A DNA stretch of 64,000 nucleotides from Gammaproteobacteria bacterium (GCA_041395725.1 JAWKZW010000001.1:3162001-3226000), one strand, 5' to 3'; shown: positions 15,204-24,843, counted from the stretch's first letter. Made by a program: numbers and translations. Notes: generated by a model not told the origin, from the sequence alone.

Positions 15204-17897
15204 ATGAGCCAACAGGAACAGGACAATAATCCGCAGGAAACCCAGGAGTGGTTGGACGCCCTGGAAGCCGTAATCGACAATGAGGGCGAAGAACGGGCCT
15301 ATTATTTACTGGGCAGATTGGGTGAGCGTGCGACCAGGTCAGGGGAGCATTCGCCTTACATCTCGGTGAATACTCCGTATCGTAACTCGATATCGCACCT
15401 GAACGAGGAGCGTATGCCCGGCGATATGTTCATGGAACGTCAGATTCGCGGGATCATCCGTTGGAATGCGCTGGCTATGGTGATGCGCGCCAACAAAAAG
15501 AACCCCAACCTGGGCGGGCACATTTCCTCCTTCTCGTCTGCCGCCACCCTGTACGATGTGGGCTTTAATTATTTCTTTCACGGACCGTCTGATGAACGTG
15601 AAGGGGATGTGATTTATTTTCAGGGTCATTCGTCGCCAGGTATCTATGCACGCTCCTTTCTGGAAGGGCGTATCACAGAAGAACAGCTGGACAATTTCCG
15701 CCAGGAATCCGGAGGAGAAGGCCTGTCCTCCTACCCCCACCCCTGGTTGATGCCGGACTACTGGCAGTTTCCTACCGTGTCCATGGGGCTGGGTCCCCTG
15801 CAGTCCATCTATCAGGCCCACCTGATGAAATACCTCAGTAAGCGTGGGCTGATGGACAACTCTGAGCGTAAAGTCTGGTGTTTTATCGGCGACGGCGAAA
15901 CAGATGAGCCCGAGACTCTTGGTGCAATCGGTAAGGCAGGTCGGGAACAACTGGATAATCTGATCTTTGTGATCAATTGTAATCTGCAGCGGCTGGATGG
16001 TCCGGTACGGGGTAATGGAAAAATCATTCAGGAACTCGAAGGCATATTCCGTGGCGCGGGCTGGAACGTGATCAAGGTGGTGTGGGGAAGGCATTGGGAT
16101 CCCCTGCTGCAGGCCGACGAAGATGGGGTTCTGCAGGCTCGTATGGATGAAGTGGTGGATGGCGAATACCAGAACTACGTGGCCCGTGGCGGCGCCTACA
16201 CACGTGAGAATTTTTTCGGTAAGCATCCTGAACTTGCCAAGATGGTCGAGCACCTTTCAGACGACGACATCATGGCTTTGAATCGCGGGGGGCACGACCC
16301 TTACAAGGTCTACGCTGCCTATGCGAAAGCCGTGAAAGCAAATGGTCGTCCCACAGTGATTCTGGCCAAGACTGTCAAAGGCTACGCATTCGGATCCAGC
16401 GCCGAAGCGCAGAACACCAGTCACCAGGTCAAGAAGCTTGATATTGAGAGCCTCAAACGTTTCCGGGATCGATTCGGTATTCCAATAAAGGACGAGAATC
16501 TCGAACAGGTACCTTACTACCGGCCACCGGAGAACAGCCTTGAGCTGCGTTATATGCGCAAGCAGCGTGAACGGCTGGGAGGCCCTGTTCCACAACGGCG
16601 TTCGGCCAGCTACTCCCTCAAGGTGCCTGAGCTTTCCCTGTTCGAAACCCAGCTTAAGAGCAGCGGTACACGGGATTTCTCCACAACCATGGCGTTTGTC
16701 AGAATGCTTTCAAGCCTGTGTAAGGACAAAGAAATTGGACAGCGAGTGGTTCCTATCGTCCCGGATGAGGCGCGCACTTTTGGTATGGAAGGCATGTTCC
16801 GACAACTGGGGATTTACTCCTCGGTCGGGCAACTCTACGATCCTTCGGATTCCCATCAGGTGGCCTACTACCGTGAAGACACGAAGGGGCAGATGCTGGA
16901 GGAAGGAATTTCTGAACCCGGCGCCCTGTCAACCTGGCTCGCCGCGGCGACTTCTTACAGCGTCAACAACTACCCGCTGATCCCGTTTTACATCTATTAC
17001 TCGATGTTTGGGTACCAGAGAGTCGGCGATCTGTGCTGGGCCGCGGGTGACAGCCAGGCGCGTGGCTTTCTGATCGGCGCGACTGCCGGCAGAACCACGC
17101 TGAACGGCGAGGGTCTGCAGCACCAGGATGGCCACAGCCACATCCTGTTTTCCACTATCCCGAATTGTGTGTCCTACGATCCGACCTACTCCTATGAACT
17201 GGCTGTGATTATTCAGGATGGCCTGCGTCGTATGTATAAGGAGCAGGAGTCGGTGTTTTACTACATCACCACGATGAACGAGAACTACACGCATCCCGAG
17301 CTTCCCAAGGGCGCAGAAGAGGCCATCATCAAGGGGATGTACATGCTGGAGGATGGGGACAGCAAGGAATACAAGGTCTCCGGCAAACCAGTCACCGAAT
17401 CCCGGATGCGTTTGCTAGGTTCTGGTACGATCCTGCGGGAGGTTCGAGAAGCGGCGGTCATTCTTCGGGAGCAGTTCAAGGTGCCGGTGGATGTGTGGAG
17501 TGTTACCAGCTTCAATGAGCTGCGGAAGGAAGGGCTGGCTGTAACCCGTGAAAACAGAATGAACCCGGCCCGCAAGAAGAAAAAAACGCCTTTTGTTACC
17601 GAATGTCTTGCCACAAGGAAGGGGCCGGTGGTGGCGTCTACCGACTACATGAAGCTTTACGCGGATCAGATACGGGAGTTCGTCCCGGCAAGCTACCAGG
17701 TGTTGGGTACTGATGGCTTCGGGCGCAGTGACAGTCGCGAAAAGCTGCGCCACTTTTTCGAAGTTGACCGCAAGTTCGTCGTTCTGGCGGCCCTCCACGA
17801 GCTTCAGGCTGAAGGGGCGATCAAGGCCGACGTTATAAGCAAGTACATGAAGGAAAGTGGCATTGACCCGGCGAAAGTCAATCCGGTCACGAAATAA
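15204..17897 (+). CDS. aceE: Pyruvate dehydrogenase E1 component, homodimeric type
   Basis: Thiamine-diphosphate enzyme that decarboxylates pyruvate and acetylates the lipoyl groups of E2. The 897-residue length fits the gammaproteobacterial homodimeric E1p. The N-terminus begins ETQEWLDALEAVI, the ThDP motif starts GDGETDEPETLG and ends in INCN about 28 residues later, and FFHGPSDEREGDVIYFQGHSSPG surrounds the conserved active-site histidine region. The second half carries the E1-type pyrimidine domain (EGMFRQLGIYSS) and GEGLQHQDGHSH. Ribosome binding site GAGAG. It precedes aceF by 63 bases; no E3 (lpd) gene follows. Confidence 0.98.
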   Translation: MSQQEQDNNPQETQEWLDALEAVIDNEGEERAYYLLGRLGERATRSGEHSPYISVNTPYRNSISHLNEERMPGDMFMERQIRGIIRWNALAMVMRANKKNPNLGGHISSFSSAATLYDVGFNYFFHGPSDEREGDVIYFQGHSSPGIYARSFLEGRITEEQLDNFRQESGGEGLSSYPHPWLMPDYWQFPTVSMGLGPLQSIYQAHLMKYLSKRGLMDNSERKVWCFIGDGETDEPETLGAIGKAGREQLDNLIFVINCNLQRLDGPVRGNGKIIQELEGIFRGAGWNVIKVVWGRHWDPLLQADEDGVLQARMDEVVDGEYQNYVARGGAYTRENFFGKHPELAKMVEHLSDDDIMALNRGGHDPYKVYAAYAKAVKANGRPTVILAKTVKGYAFGSSAEAQNTSHQVKKLDIESLKRFRDRFGIPIKDENLEQVPYYRPPENSLELRYMRKQRERLGGPVPQRRSASYSLKVPELSLFETQLKSSGTRDFSTTMAFVRMLSSLCKDKEIGQRVVPIVPDEARTFGMEGMFRQLGIYSSVGQLYDPSDSHQVAYYREDTKGQMLEEGISEPGALSTWLAAATSYSVNNYPLIPFYIYYSMFGYQRVGDLCWAAGDSQARGFLIGATAGRTTLNGEGLQHQDGHSHILFSTIPNCVSYDPTYSYELAVIIQDGLRRMYKEQESVFYYITTMNENYTHPELPKGAEEAIIKGMYMLEDGDSKEYKVSGKPVTESRMRLLGSGTILREVREAAVILREQFKVPVDVWSVTSFNELRKEGLAVTRENRMNPARKKKKTPFVTECLATRKGPVVASTDYMKLYADQIREFVPASYQVLGTDGFGRSDSREKLRHFFEVDRKFVVLAALHELQAEGAIKADVISKYMKESGIDPAKVNPVTK

Positions 17898-17960
17898 CAG
17901 GAAATTGCGCAGGGTAACCATGCATCCGGTGGAAGCCGGATAAGTTAGGAGTAACAATCA

Positions 17961-19640
17961 GTGGCAACTGAAACGATTAAAGTTCCCGATCTGGGAGATT
18001 CAAGTGAAGTCGAAGTGATTGAATTACTGGTTAAAGTGGGTCAATCGGTCGCAGAGAATGATTCACTCCTGGTTCTGGAAAGCGACAAGGCTGCCATGGA
18101 AATACCGGCTCCGACCAGCGGCGTGGTGAAGAGCATAGCCGTCAATCTGGGTGATCAGGTGACCACCGGCACGGAAATTCTTACCCTGGAAATTGAGGGT
18201 GAGGCGGCCGGTGGTGGGGAGGAAAAAGGGCAGCAACCAGCTGCAGACGATTCCGGTGACGAAGGGGGAGCGGAACAGGCGGATGTTGAAGTCGATGAAG
18301 TGGTGGATTCTGCCGCTGAAGAGGCAGAAACCCCGGCAGAGCAGATCCTTAAAACCGTCGAGGTGCCGGATCTGGGGGGCGAGAGCGATGTGGAAATCAT
18401 CGAGATACATGTGGCGCCAGGCGACTCGATAGCTATCGACGACCCGCTAATTACCCTTGAGTCGGACAAGGCAGCGATGGATGTGCCCGCGAGGCTGGCC
18501 GGGGAAGTCAAAGAGCTGAAGGTTAAGGTCGGTGACAAGGTCTCCAAGGGAGCGGCAATTCTCGTCCTGCTGGCTGCGGATACTGCGCCGGCGGCAGATG
18601 CGGCCATGCCGGATAAGCCAGCAGGTACAGCACCCGCTGCGGCAAAGCAAGAGGCTCAAGCCGTTGAATCTCGACCCGAGCCCAGGACTACCGCAGCTCC
18701 GGCAGCCACCACCAATGACGCAGCAGTCAGCAGCGGTGCCAGCATATACGCTGGGCCCGCCGTAAGAAAACTGGCCAGAGAGCTGGGTGTAGACCTGGGT
18801 CAGGTCCAGGGTTCAGGTGCCAAGGGCAGAATAATCAAGGAAGACCTGCACGAGTTCGTCAAGTCCCGCCTGTCCCAGGCGACTACAGCCGCTTCCGGCG
18901 GCATGCCGGTCTCTCAGGTTCCCGATATCGATTTCAGCCAGTTTGGCGAAGTGGAACAGGTTTCCATGAGCAAGCTGCACAGGGTGACTGCTGTCAATAT
19001 GCAGCGCAACTGGTCTTCGGTTCCTCATGTTGCGCAGTTCAATGAGGCCGATGTCACCGAGCTGGAGGAATTTCGCAAGCAGCAGAAGGGTGAGTCAGAA
19101 AAGCGGGGTGTTAAACTGACTTTCCTGCCGTTCCTGCTCAAGGCCTGCGTCAGGACATTGCAGGAATATCCGCAATTCAATGTCTCACTGCATTCCAGTG
19201 GGGAATACTATGTCCAGAAAAAATACTTTCATATAGGCGTGGCCGTGGCGACGGAAGCCGGTTTGATGGTTCCGGTCATTCGCGACGTGGATAAGAAATC
19301 CCTGTGGGAGCTGGCTGCGGAGCTGGCGGAAATCAGCGAGAAAGCAAAGCAGCGCAGGCTGAGCAAGGAAGACATGCAGGGAGCCTGCTTTACCATCTCC
19401 AGCCTCGGCGCTATTGGTGGAACTGGTTTTATACCCATTATCAATGCACCCGAAGTGGCGATACTCGGGGTTGGTAAGACGGACATTAAACCGGTATACC
19501 AGGGGGGGCAGTTCGTGCCCCGCAGCATGTTGCCATTGACTCTTTCCTACGATCATCGGGCGGTCAATGGTGTTGATGGCGGGCTGTTCTCCACCTTCCT
19601 GGTCGGGTTGTTGGGTGATATCCGGCTGCTGCTGTTGTGA
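17961..19640 (+). CDS. aceF: Dihydrolipoyllysine acetyltransferase, E2 of pyruvate dehydrogenase
   Basis: Core of the complex; transfers acetyl from lipoyl-lysine to CoA. Starts with GTG after TAGGAG. Two lipoyl domains carry ESDKAAME and ESDKAAMD, the central lysine being the lipoylation site, and are joined by Ala/Pro/Glu-rich linkers. The E3/E1-binding domain (AGPAVRKLARELGVDL) follows near residue 265, then the catalytic domain. The active-site motif reads DHRAVNG: Asn replaces the more common Asp, as in Azotobacter/Pseudomonas-type E2p. 559 residues. lipB and lipA in this window would supply its lipoate. Confidence 0.97.
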   Translation: MATETIKVPDLGDSSEVEVIELLVKVGQSVAENDSLLVLESDKAAMEIPAPTSGVVKSIAVNLGDQVTTGTEILTLEIEGEAAGGGEEKGQQPAADDSGDEGGAEQADVEVDEVVDSAAEEAETPAEQILKTVEVPDLGGESDVEIIEIHVAPGDSIAIDDPLITLESDKAAMDVPARLAGEVKELKVKVGDKVSKGAAILVLLAADTAPAADAAMPDKPAGTAPAAAKQEAQAVESRPEPRTTAAPAATTNDAAVSSGASIYAGPAVRKLARELGVDLGQVQGSGAKGRIIKEDLHEFVKSRLSQATTAASGGMPVSQVPDIDFSQFGEVEQVSMSKLHRVTAVNMQRNWSSVPHVAQFNEADVTELEEFRKQQKGESEKRGVKLTFLPFLLKACVRTLQEYPQFNVSLHSSGEYYVQKKYFHIGVAVATEAGLMVPVIRDVDKKSLWELAAELAEISEKAKQRRLSKEDMQGACFTISSLGAIGGTGFIPIINAPEVAILGVGKTDIKPVYQGGQFVPRSMLPLTLSYDHRAVNGVDGGLFSTFLVGLLGDIRLLLL

Positions 19641-19693
19641 GCCTGGGGGAGTCTCTGGCTCCCGCAGAGCATCTCTGTAGGAAATAGGGGATT

Positions 19694-19722
19694 GCCTGAT
19701 TCGGGGCTGTCCCGTCTCAGGC
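19694..19722. terminator. Stem-loop between convergent aceF and the ABC transporter
   Basis: GCCTGA-tt-CGGG-gctgt-CCCG-tc-TCAGGC forms a long imperfect hairpin that overlaps the stop codon of the minus-strand ATPase gene. It may serve both converging transcripts; no T-run is seen. Confidence 0.5.
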
Positions 19723-20484
19723 AGGAACGAAATAACGCCTTCCGCTGTGTTCGATCATGGTTATTCTGCAGTGGAAGGCTCGTTCCAGATTTTCAGGGGT
19801 GAGTACGAGCTGTGCCGGGCCCTCGACCACTTCTCCTTCGCCCATCAGCAAAAGCACTCGATCACAGAAACGAGCCACCAGATTGATGTCGTGGCTGGCC
19901 ATCAACAGGGCACCCCGTTCCCGACTGGTTCTTTCCGCGAGCAGATTCAGAATCTGAATCTGGTTATCGATATCCAGGTGGTTGCTGGGTTCATCGAGCA
20001 GCAACAGTCGCGGGTTTTGCAGGAGAAGCAGGGCTATAGCAAGGCGCTGTTTCTCTCCCCCGGACAGGGTGCCCACCTGACGCTCTGCCAGATCTCCGAG
20101 CCCGACCTGCTTCAGCGCGTCGAAGGCCATCGACAGATCTTCCGCTGAGTCCCAAAAAAGATTTTCCGCGTAGGGATGCCGACCAAGCAAAACAGTTTCT
20201 AAAACCGTTGCTGGCATGTTGTTCTCGTTTTCTTGGAACAGCAGGCCCACCAGGCGAGCCAGTTGCCGTCGGGATCTGGATCCAAGCGGGTTGCCGTCCA
20301 GCCAGATTGACCCCGCGTCCTGTTTATGAAAGCCCATGACGGTGTGGAGCAGCGTTGTTTTACCCACTCCGTTGCGACCCAGCATTCCCAGCCTCTCGCC
20401 GACCCCAAGGCACATGTCGAGGTCGCGACAGACCAGGTGCTCGCCGATGGTAATCTGCAATGCGGAGAATTTGAGCAAGTCCAT
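19717..20484 (-). CDS. ABC transporter ATP-binding protein, FecE/BtuD family
   Basis: Cytoplasmic ATPase of a cobalamin/haem/iron-siderophore type importer. Walker A GRNGVGKTT (about residue 36), Q-loop LLFQENEN, signature LSGGEKQR, Walker B LLLLDEPSNHLD and the switch His in ASHDINLV are all present. 255 residues. It overlaps the permease stop codon in a TGATG junction, so the two are translationally coupled. The exact substrate cannot be told from these two subunits. Confidence 0.93.
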   Translation of the reverse strand: MDLLKFSALQITIGEHLVCRDLDMCLGVGERLGMLGRNGVGKTTLLHTVMGFHKQDAGSIWLDGNPLGSRSRRQLARLVGLLFQENENNMPATVLETVLLGRHPYAENLFWDSAEDLSMAFDALKQVGLGDLAERQVGTLSGGEKQRLAIALLLLQNPRLLLLDEPSNHLDIDNQIQILNLLAERTSRERGALLMASHDINLVARFCDRVLLLMGEGEVVEGPAQLVLTPENLERAFHCRITMIEHSGRRYFVPA

Positions 20485-21479
20485 CAGTAGTGTCTTATGG
20501 TGCTGCGAAGAATGATCAGAAATACCGGCACGCCGATGATGGCAGTGACAACGCCAGTGGGCAGCTGCTGGGGGGCAATGACAGTGCGTGCCAGGCTGTC
20601 GGCAAAGACCAGGAAGCTGCCCCCGAGCAATGCTGCCAGAGGAACCAATAACCTGTGATCCCTGGCGCCCAGTAAACGCAGCATGTGGGGAATGATGAGT
20701 CCTACAAAACCAATCGATCCGGAAATGGTGACGGCGGTCGCCGTCAGTACCGAGGCTACCAGGTAGAGAGCAATGCGCATACCGGCGACGTTAACTCCCA
20801 GTGACAGGGCTGGCAACTCGCCACGAACCAGCACATTCAATGACCGGGCCAGGTAGAGGCCGGTCATCAGGCCGCCGACCAGTATCACAATCTGCCAGGC
20901 GGCAATGCGGCTCTGACTAAGATCTCCCATCAACCAGAAAAGCATACTCTGGACCGTGTTGGTGGCGGATGAGGCGAGCAGTAGATTGATAGCCGCCCCC
21001 CAGCCTGCTGAAACCACCACGCCGGTCAGCAGGAGCCGGGTAACCGACCAGCGTCCTCCTGCAGTCGCCAGACCAAAAACCAGCAGGATGGAAAAAAGCG
21101 CTCCCGCAAAAGCAGCCTGCGGCAGCCAGACGGCACTGGCGCCCGACAGCAACAGAGCCAGGGCCGCTGTCGATGCGCCTCCCGAGACTCCCAGAATATA
21201 GGGGTCTGCAAGGGGGTTTCTGAGCAGCACCTGCATGATTACGCCAGACAGCCCCAGCAGCCCTCCGGTTACCAATGCTGCCAGTGTTCGTGGCAAACGA
21301 AGTTCCAGGACCACCTGCCGCTGTAAAGTGGATTCCGGGGAGAACAGAGCTCCCCATACCTCGGCTATGGTTAAATCAACGCTGCCGGCTGCCAAAGACA
21401 CGGCAACGGCGGAAAGACAGACCAAGGTCAGCAGACACAGGAGGAGCAGCGATTTACCGACAGTTTTTGGCATTATCAA
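20484..21479 (-). CDS. ABC transporter permease, FecCD/BtuC family
   Basis: Inner-membrane permease of 331 residues with about ten helices. Family motifs are RLPRTLAALVTGGLLGLSG near the N-terminus, NPLADPYILGVSGGA, and GFVGLIIPHMLR in the cytoplasmic coupling region. It pairs with the downstream ATPase. No periplasmic binding protein or TonB receptor gene is adjacent, so those parts must be encoded elsewhere. I looked for a B12 riboswitch in the 266 bases upstream and did not find one. Cobalamin, haem or siderophore are all possible substrates. Confidence 0.92.
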   Translation of the reverse strand: MIMPKTVGKSLLLLCLLTLVCLSAVAVSLAAGSVDLTIAEVWGALFSPESTLQRQVVLELRLPRTLAALVTGGLLGLSGVIMQVLLRNPLADPYILGVSGGASTAALALLLSGASAVWLPQAAFAGALFSILLVFGLATAGGRWSVTRLLLTGVVVSAGWGAAINLLLASSATNTVQSMLFWLMGDLSQSRIAAWQIVILVGGLMTGLYLARSLNVLVRGELPALSLGVNVAGMRIALYLVASVLTATAVTISGSIGFVGLIIPHMLRLLGARDHRLLVPLAALLGGSFLVFADSLARTVIAPQQLPTGVVTAIIGVPVFLIILRSTIRHY

Positions 21480-21747
21480 GAGTTTTCAGGAGCTGCTTTG
21501 CTGCATGATCCGGTTAGCGGTGCGTGTGGGGTTGCAGTCTACTGGAAAAATTCATCGACAACATCTGCAGTGGTGCAGGGCTGTGTGATCAGGGGCGCCG
21601 GAATAGGGCGGGTGTGCCGGGGAAGTCGGGAAACGCAAGGGAGACGGTTTCGGTCGTGTATTCGCGGGAGCAGCGATGCTAAACTGCGCGATTGTAGTGG
21701 TGGGTAGAGCAACTCACCCGAAATCCTACTATTCGGAGTTTGTCATC

Positions 21748-22230
21748 ATGCCATCCTTTGACATCGTATCGGAAGTGGATCTGCACGAAATGAACAATGC
21801 CATAGACCAGGCTAATCGCGAGGTGGGTAACCGCTTCGATTTCAAGGGTGTCGATGCCAGATTCAGCTTTGCGGATTCGGTGATTACTCTCAACGCGGAA
21901 GTCGATTTTCAGTTACAGCAGATGCTGGAGATCCTCCAGGGTAAGCTGATCAAACGAGGTATCGACATTGCCTGTCTGGATGAGGGGGAAACAGCGATTA
22001 CCGGGCAGCGGGCGATCCTGCCGGTTACAGTGCAGCAGGGGGTTGAGTCGGAGCTGGCGCGGAAGATCATCAAGCTGATCAAGGAATCCAAGATCAAGGT
22101 TCAGACTGCCATACAGGGAGACAAGCTGAGAGTTTCGGGCAAAAAGCGCGACGATCTGCAACAGGTCATAGCCCTGCTGAAAGACGCCAAGCTGGGAATT
22201 CCCCTGCAATACAATAATTTTCGGGACTGA
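21748..22230 (+). CDS. YajQ family nucleotide-binding protein
   Basis: Small cytoplasmic protein of 160 residues with two ferredoxin-like domains. MPSFDIVSEVD at the start and the C-terminal GIPLQYNNFRD are hallmarks. Some members bind c-di-GMP and act with a transcription factor; others have been linked to nucleic acid binding. The ATG at 21748 with CGGAG upstream gives the canonical N-terminus; an open frame 24 codons longer is ignored. Single gene between divergent ABC genes and the AmpG-like permease. Confidence 0.95.
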   Translation: MPSFDIVSEVDLHEMNNAIDQANREVGNRFDFKGVDARFSFADSVITLNAEVDFQLQQMLEILQGKLIKRGIDIACLDEGETAITGQRAILPVTVQQGVESELARKIIKLIKESKIKVQTAIQGDKLRVSGKKRDDLQQVIALLKDAKLGIPLQYNNFRD

Positions 22231-22286
22231 TGTTACTGGGCCCGGTGCCAGTCTATATCGTTCGCACCTCGTAGCGGGATACTGAA

Positions 22287-23648
22287 TTGCAACATGTCAG
22301 ATCTTTTTCAGACGCACTGCTTCAGCTGAAAGATATTCGCTACCTGAATATTCTCCTGCTTGGCTTCTGCAGCGGGTTTCCCTGGGTCCTCCATGGCTCG
22401 GTATTGACCCTGTGGCTGCAACAGTCCGGCCTTTCCAGGTCAGCAATCGGTTTTGTAGGCGCTATAGCAACGGTTTACGCTATTAACTGGGTGTGGGCAC
22501 CCTTTGTGGACCGCATCAGATTACCCTTGCTGTTCTCGCGGCTCGGGCAGCGCCGTTCGTGGATGGTGCTTTGCCAGCTTGTTATCATGGTGGCGATAGC
22601 GGTGTTGAGCAAGACCGATCCCGCCACCAATCTGGGCCTGGTCAGTATGATGGCGCTGCTGGTCGCGATCAGCTCGGCGACGCTGGATATTTCTGTCGAC
22701 GCCTATCGAATCACGATTTTCAGCCGCGAAGAGATGGATGAAAAAATGCCCTACGCGGCAGCTGTCAGCACCACCGGCTGGTGGGCCGGCTACGGTTTTA
22801 TCGGCGGGGCCGTGGCAGTCGCTCTGGGTGGCGAGTCGATAGGGATGGCCTGGTCTGAGGTTTACCTGACGTTGGCCTTTTTATACCTGCTCCTGATCGG
22901 CATGATCCTTTACGTGCCAGAGCCGGAGACTGCGCCAGACGACAGGGATTCGCCGACAGATGTTGGTGGGGTCAGATTTCAGCTGATGCCCTGGGTGCAA
23001 TCCTATCTTATGGAACCGTTCCGCGATTTTTTCAATCGCTGCGGTGTGCAACTGGCGCTGTCCGTTCTGTTACTGCTACTGGTGTTTCGACTGGGGGAGG
23101 GGATGCTGGGGCGAATGTCCCTGGTTTTTTACGTGGAGATCGGCTTCAGCACGGACCAGATCAGTTTTTACTCAAAGTTTTTCGGCGGCCTGGTGACCGC
23201 CGTTTTCTCTCTGCTGGCAGCCGCGCTGAACACCCGGTTTGGTGTTATCAAAGGGCTGTTTTTTGCCGGCGTCGCCATGGCGGCTGCCAATCTGCTTTAC
23301 GCGCTGCTGGCGGTCGTCGGGGCCAACGGTAATCTGTTGATGCTGACCCTGCTGATCGACAACTTTTTTCAGGCCTTTGCTACCGTGGCGTTTATCTCAT
23401 TCATCTCCTACTTTACCAGTCGAACCTACACGGGAACCCAATACGCGCTGATGGCCTCCATTTCAAATTTTGGTCGTACCACGCTGGCGGCCGGGAGTGG
23501 TGCGGTGGTCGATTTCTTAAACGGCGACTGGGCATTCTTTTTCATCCTCACTACCCTGATGGTAATACCAGGACTTTGCCTGCTATTGTGGGTCAGCCGT
23601 TTGCTGAAACCCTATCATGCCCGGCGTAACGGTTATGCATCCGATTGA
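22287..23648 (+). CDS. AmpG-like MFS permease
   Basis: Twelve-helix major facilitator of 453 residues. Motifs resembling AmpG muropeptide permeases are GFCSGFPWVLHGSVLTLWL at the first helix, WVWAPFVDR in loop 2-3, GQRRSWM, and SSATLDISVDAYRI in helix 5. AmpG imports GlcNAc-anhydroMurNAc peptides for recycling, and ampD is encoded about 8 kb upstream. The start is a TTG with GCGGGA a few bases before it; no earlier ATG fits. Substrate assignment is by family only; some AmpG-like proteins carry other cargo. Confidence 0.85.
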   Translation: MQHVRSFSDALLQLKDIRYLNILLLGFCSGFPWVLHGSVLTLWLQQSGLSRSAIGFVGAIATVYAINWVWAPFVDRIRLPLLFSRLGQRRSWMVLCQLVIMVAIAVLSKTDPATNLGLVSMMALLVAISSATLDISVDAYRITIFSREEMDEKMPYAAAVSTTGWWAGYGFIGGAVAVALGGESIGMAWSEVYLTLAFLYLLLIGMILYVPEPETAPDDRDSPTDVGGVRFQLMPWVQSYLMEPFRDFFNRCGVQLALSVLLLLLVFRLGEGMLGRMSLVFYVEIGFSTDQISFYSKFFGGLVTAVFSLLAAALNTRFGVIKGLFFAGVAMAAANLLYALLAVVGANGNLLMLTLLIDNFFQAFATVAFISFISYFTSRTYTGTQYALMASISNFGRTTLAAGSGAVVDFLNGDWAFFFILTTLMVIPGLCLLLWVSRLLKPYHARRNGYASD

Positions 23649-23944
23649 TCGACGCCGTACTGTGATAATGACAGGCGGCCATCTATAAAAAGGATGCCTT
23701 CTGCTTCCAGCAGTTGCTGTTGCTGTTGATGCTTGCTGCTGTGACTTGGAAACGACAGACAGCCGCGGGCATTCACGACCCTGTGCCAGGGCAGACGACT
23801 TCCCCGTGGGAGATTCTTCAGCACTGTCCCCACGTATCGTGCATAACCTGGCAGGCCGGCCAGCCTGGCGACCTGGCCGTAGGTGGCGACCCGGCCGGGG
23901 GGGATGCTGTGCACTGCCTGCCAGATTCTTTCTTCATTTTTCAC
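23633..23944 (-). CDS. Alkyltransferase-like protein (ATL), MGMT family without the acceptor cysteine
   Basis: DNA-binding protein of about 103 residues. The fold matches the C-terminal domain of O6-alkylguanine-DNA alkyltransferase (GRVATYGQVARLAGLPGYAR, then PWHRVVNARG). The acceptor cysteine of PCHRV is replaced by Trp, the mark of ATL proteins, which recognise O6-alkylguanine and pass it to nucleotide excision repair instead of repairing it. I chose the GTG at 23944, which follows AGGAG with 8-base spacing and gives the normal ATL length; the frame is open to 24031. The 3' end overlaps the AmpG-like gene by 16 bases, tail to tail. Confidence 0.88.
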   Translation of the reverse strand: MKNEERIWQAVHSIPPGRVATYGQVARLAGLPGYARYVGTVLKNLPRGSRLPWHRVVNARGCLSFPSHSSKHQQQQQLLEAEGILFIDGRLSLSQYGVDQSDA

Positions 23945-24246
23945 CGTGCTGCTCCTGAATGCCGACTTCGACCCGTAGCCTCTAATACTGTTGCGGGCGC
24001 TTCGCATTATCCCGAAACCTGGAGTGGTCATAGAATATAGAACTATCCGGGCATTGTAATACCCGCCATAGGCACCATTTCCATTCGTATGCTGTTGTCA
24101 GGGTGGTGGGCAGGATAACCGTAGTAAGCGTTTTCCTGGCCGGAGAGTACCGGTCAGAGCAGCACCGACCGGCAATTAATCCCTGCCGGGTGGCGGTGTT
24201 GATGATAAAGTCTCTGGATTCGAAACAGGCAAGTGAAGGAAACGTA

Positions 24247-24747
24247 ATGCGTTGGGTGCTGCTTTTTTTTATCGCGATACCATTGATCGAAATGTTGCTG
24301 CTTTTTGAGGTGGCCGACCTGATCGGTGGCTTGTGGACTATCTTCATGGTGGTGCTGACTGCGGTCATCGGTGTTCAGGTCTTGAAACGGCAGGGGTTTT
24401 CGACCTTGTTACGGGCTAATCAGCGGCTCGATCAGGGGCAGATACCAGCCCAGGAGATGGTTGAAGGTTTTTTCCTGGCCTTTGCCGGCGCCCTGCTGCT
24501 GACCCCGGGGTTTATAACCGATACCCTGGGTTTCCTGTGCCTGACCCCACCGCTGCGTCGTGCCCTGGCGCGCAGGCTAATCGACGCAGGCGTTCTGACG
24601 ACAGTGAGCTCCGGCTCTTCACGAGGTTTTTTCTGGAGCTCACAGCGTGGCGATAACCCTCATGACGGGTCGTCTACCTTCGAGGGCGAATTCTACGAAG
24701 AGAAAGACAGGCTTTCCCGTTCAAATGACGACAAACCAGACTTCTGA
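24247..24747 (+). CDS. fxsA: FxsA family membrane protein
   Basis: Cytoplasmic membrane protein of 166 residues with three to four helices (RWVLLFFIAIPLIEMLLLFEV, then LWTIFMVVLTAVIGV, and LAFAGALLLTPGFITDTLGF) and a hydrophilic C-terminal tail. In E. coli FxsA (suppressor of F exclusion of phage T7) reduces T7 exclusion by the F plasmid; its normal function is unclear. The ATG at 24247 has AAGGA upstream. Being directly upstream of groESL is the same order as in Pseudomonas. Confidence 0.9.
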   Translation: MRWVLLFFIAIPLIEMLLLFEVADLIGGLWTIFMVVLTAVIGVQVLKRQGFSTLLRANQRLDQGQIPAQEMVEGFFLAFAGALLLTPGFITDTLGFLCLTPPLRRALARRLIDAGVLTTVSSGSSRGFFWSSQRGDNPHDGSSTFEGEFYEEKDRLSRSNDDKPDF

Positions 24748-24796
24748 GCAGCTTTAACGCCGCTTGGATCCCTGGTCGCAGTGAAAATTCGGGCTA

Positions 24797-24814
24797 TTCA
24801 GGTGTTTACCTGAA
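24797..24814. repeat. Short hairpin between fxsA and groESL
   Basis: TTCAGGT-GTTT-ACCTGAA, a 7-bp perfect stem with seven A residues after it on the plus strand. Role unknown; possibly the end of the fxsA transcript. Confidence 0.4.
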
Positions 24815-24843
24815 AAAAATAACGAACTTTTACCCGATTGCTA

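Noticed and set aside
15339..16253. 304-codon minus-strand frame inside aceE
   Set aside because: Antisense shadow of the strongly conserved E1 coding sequence.
21480..21747. Possible cobalamin riboswitch before the FecCD-type permease
   Set aside because: The B12-box and the conserved core could not be found on the minus strand by eye.
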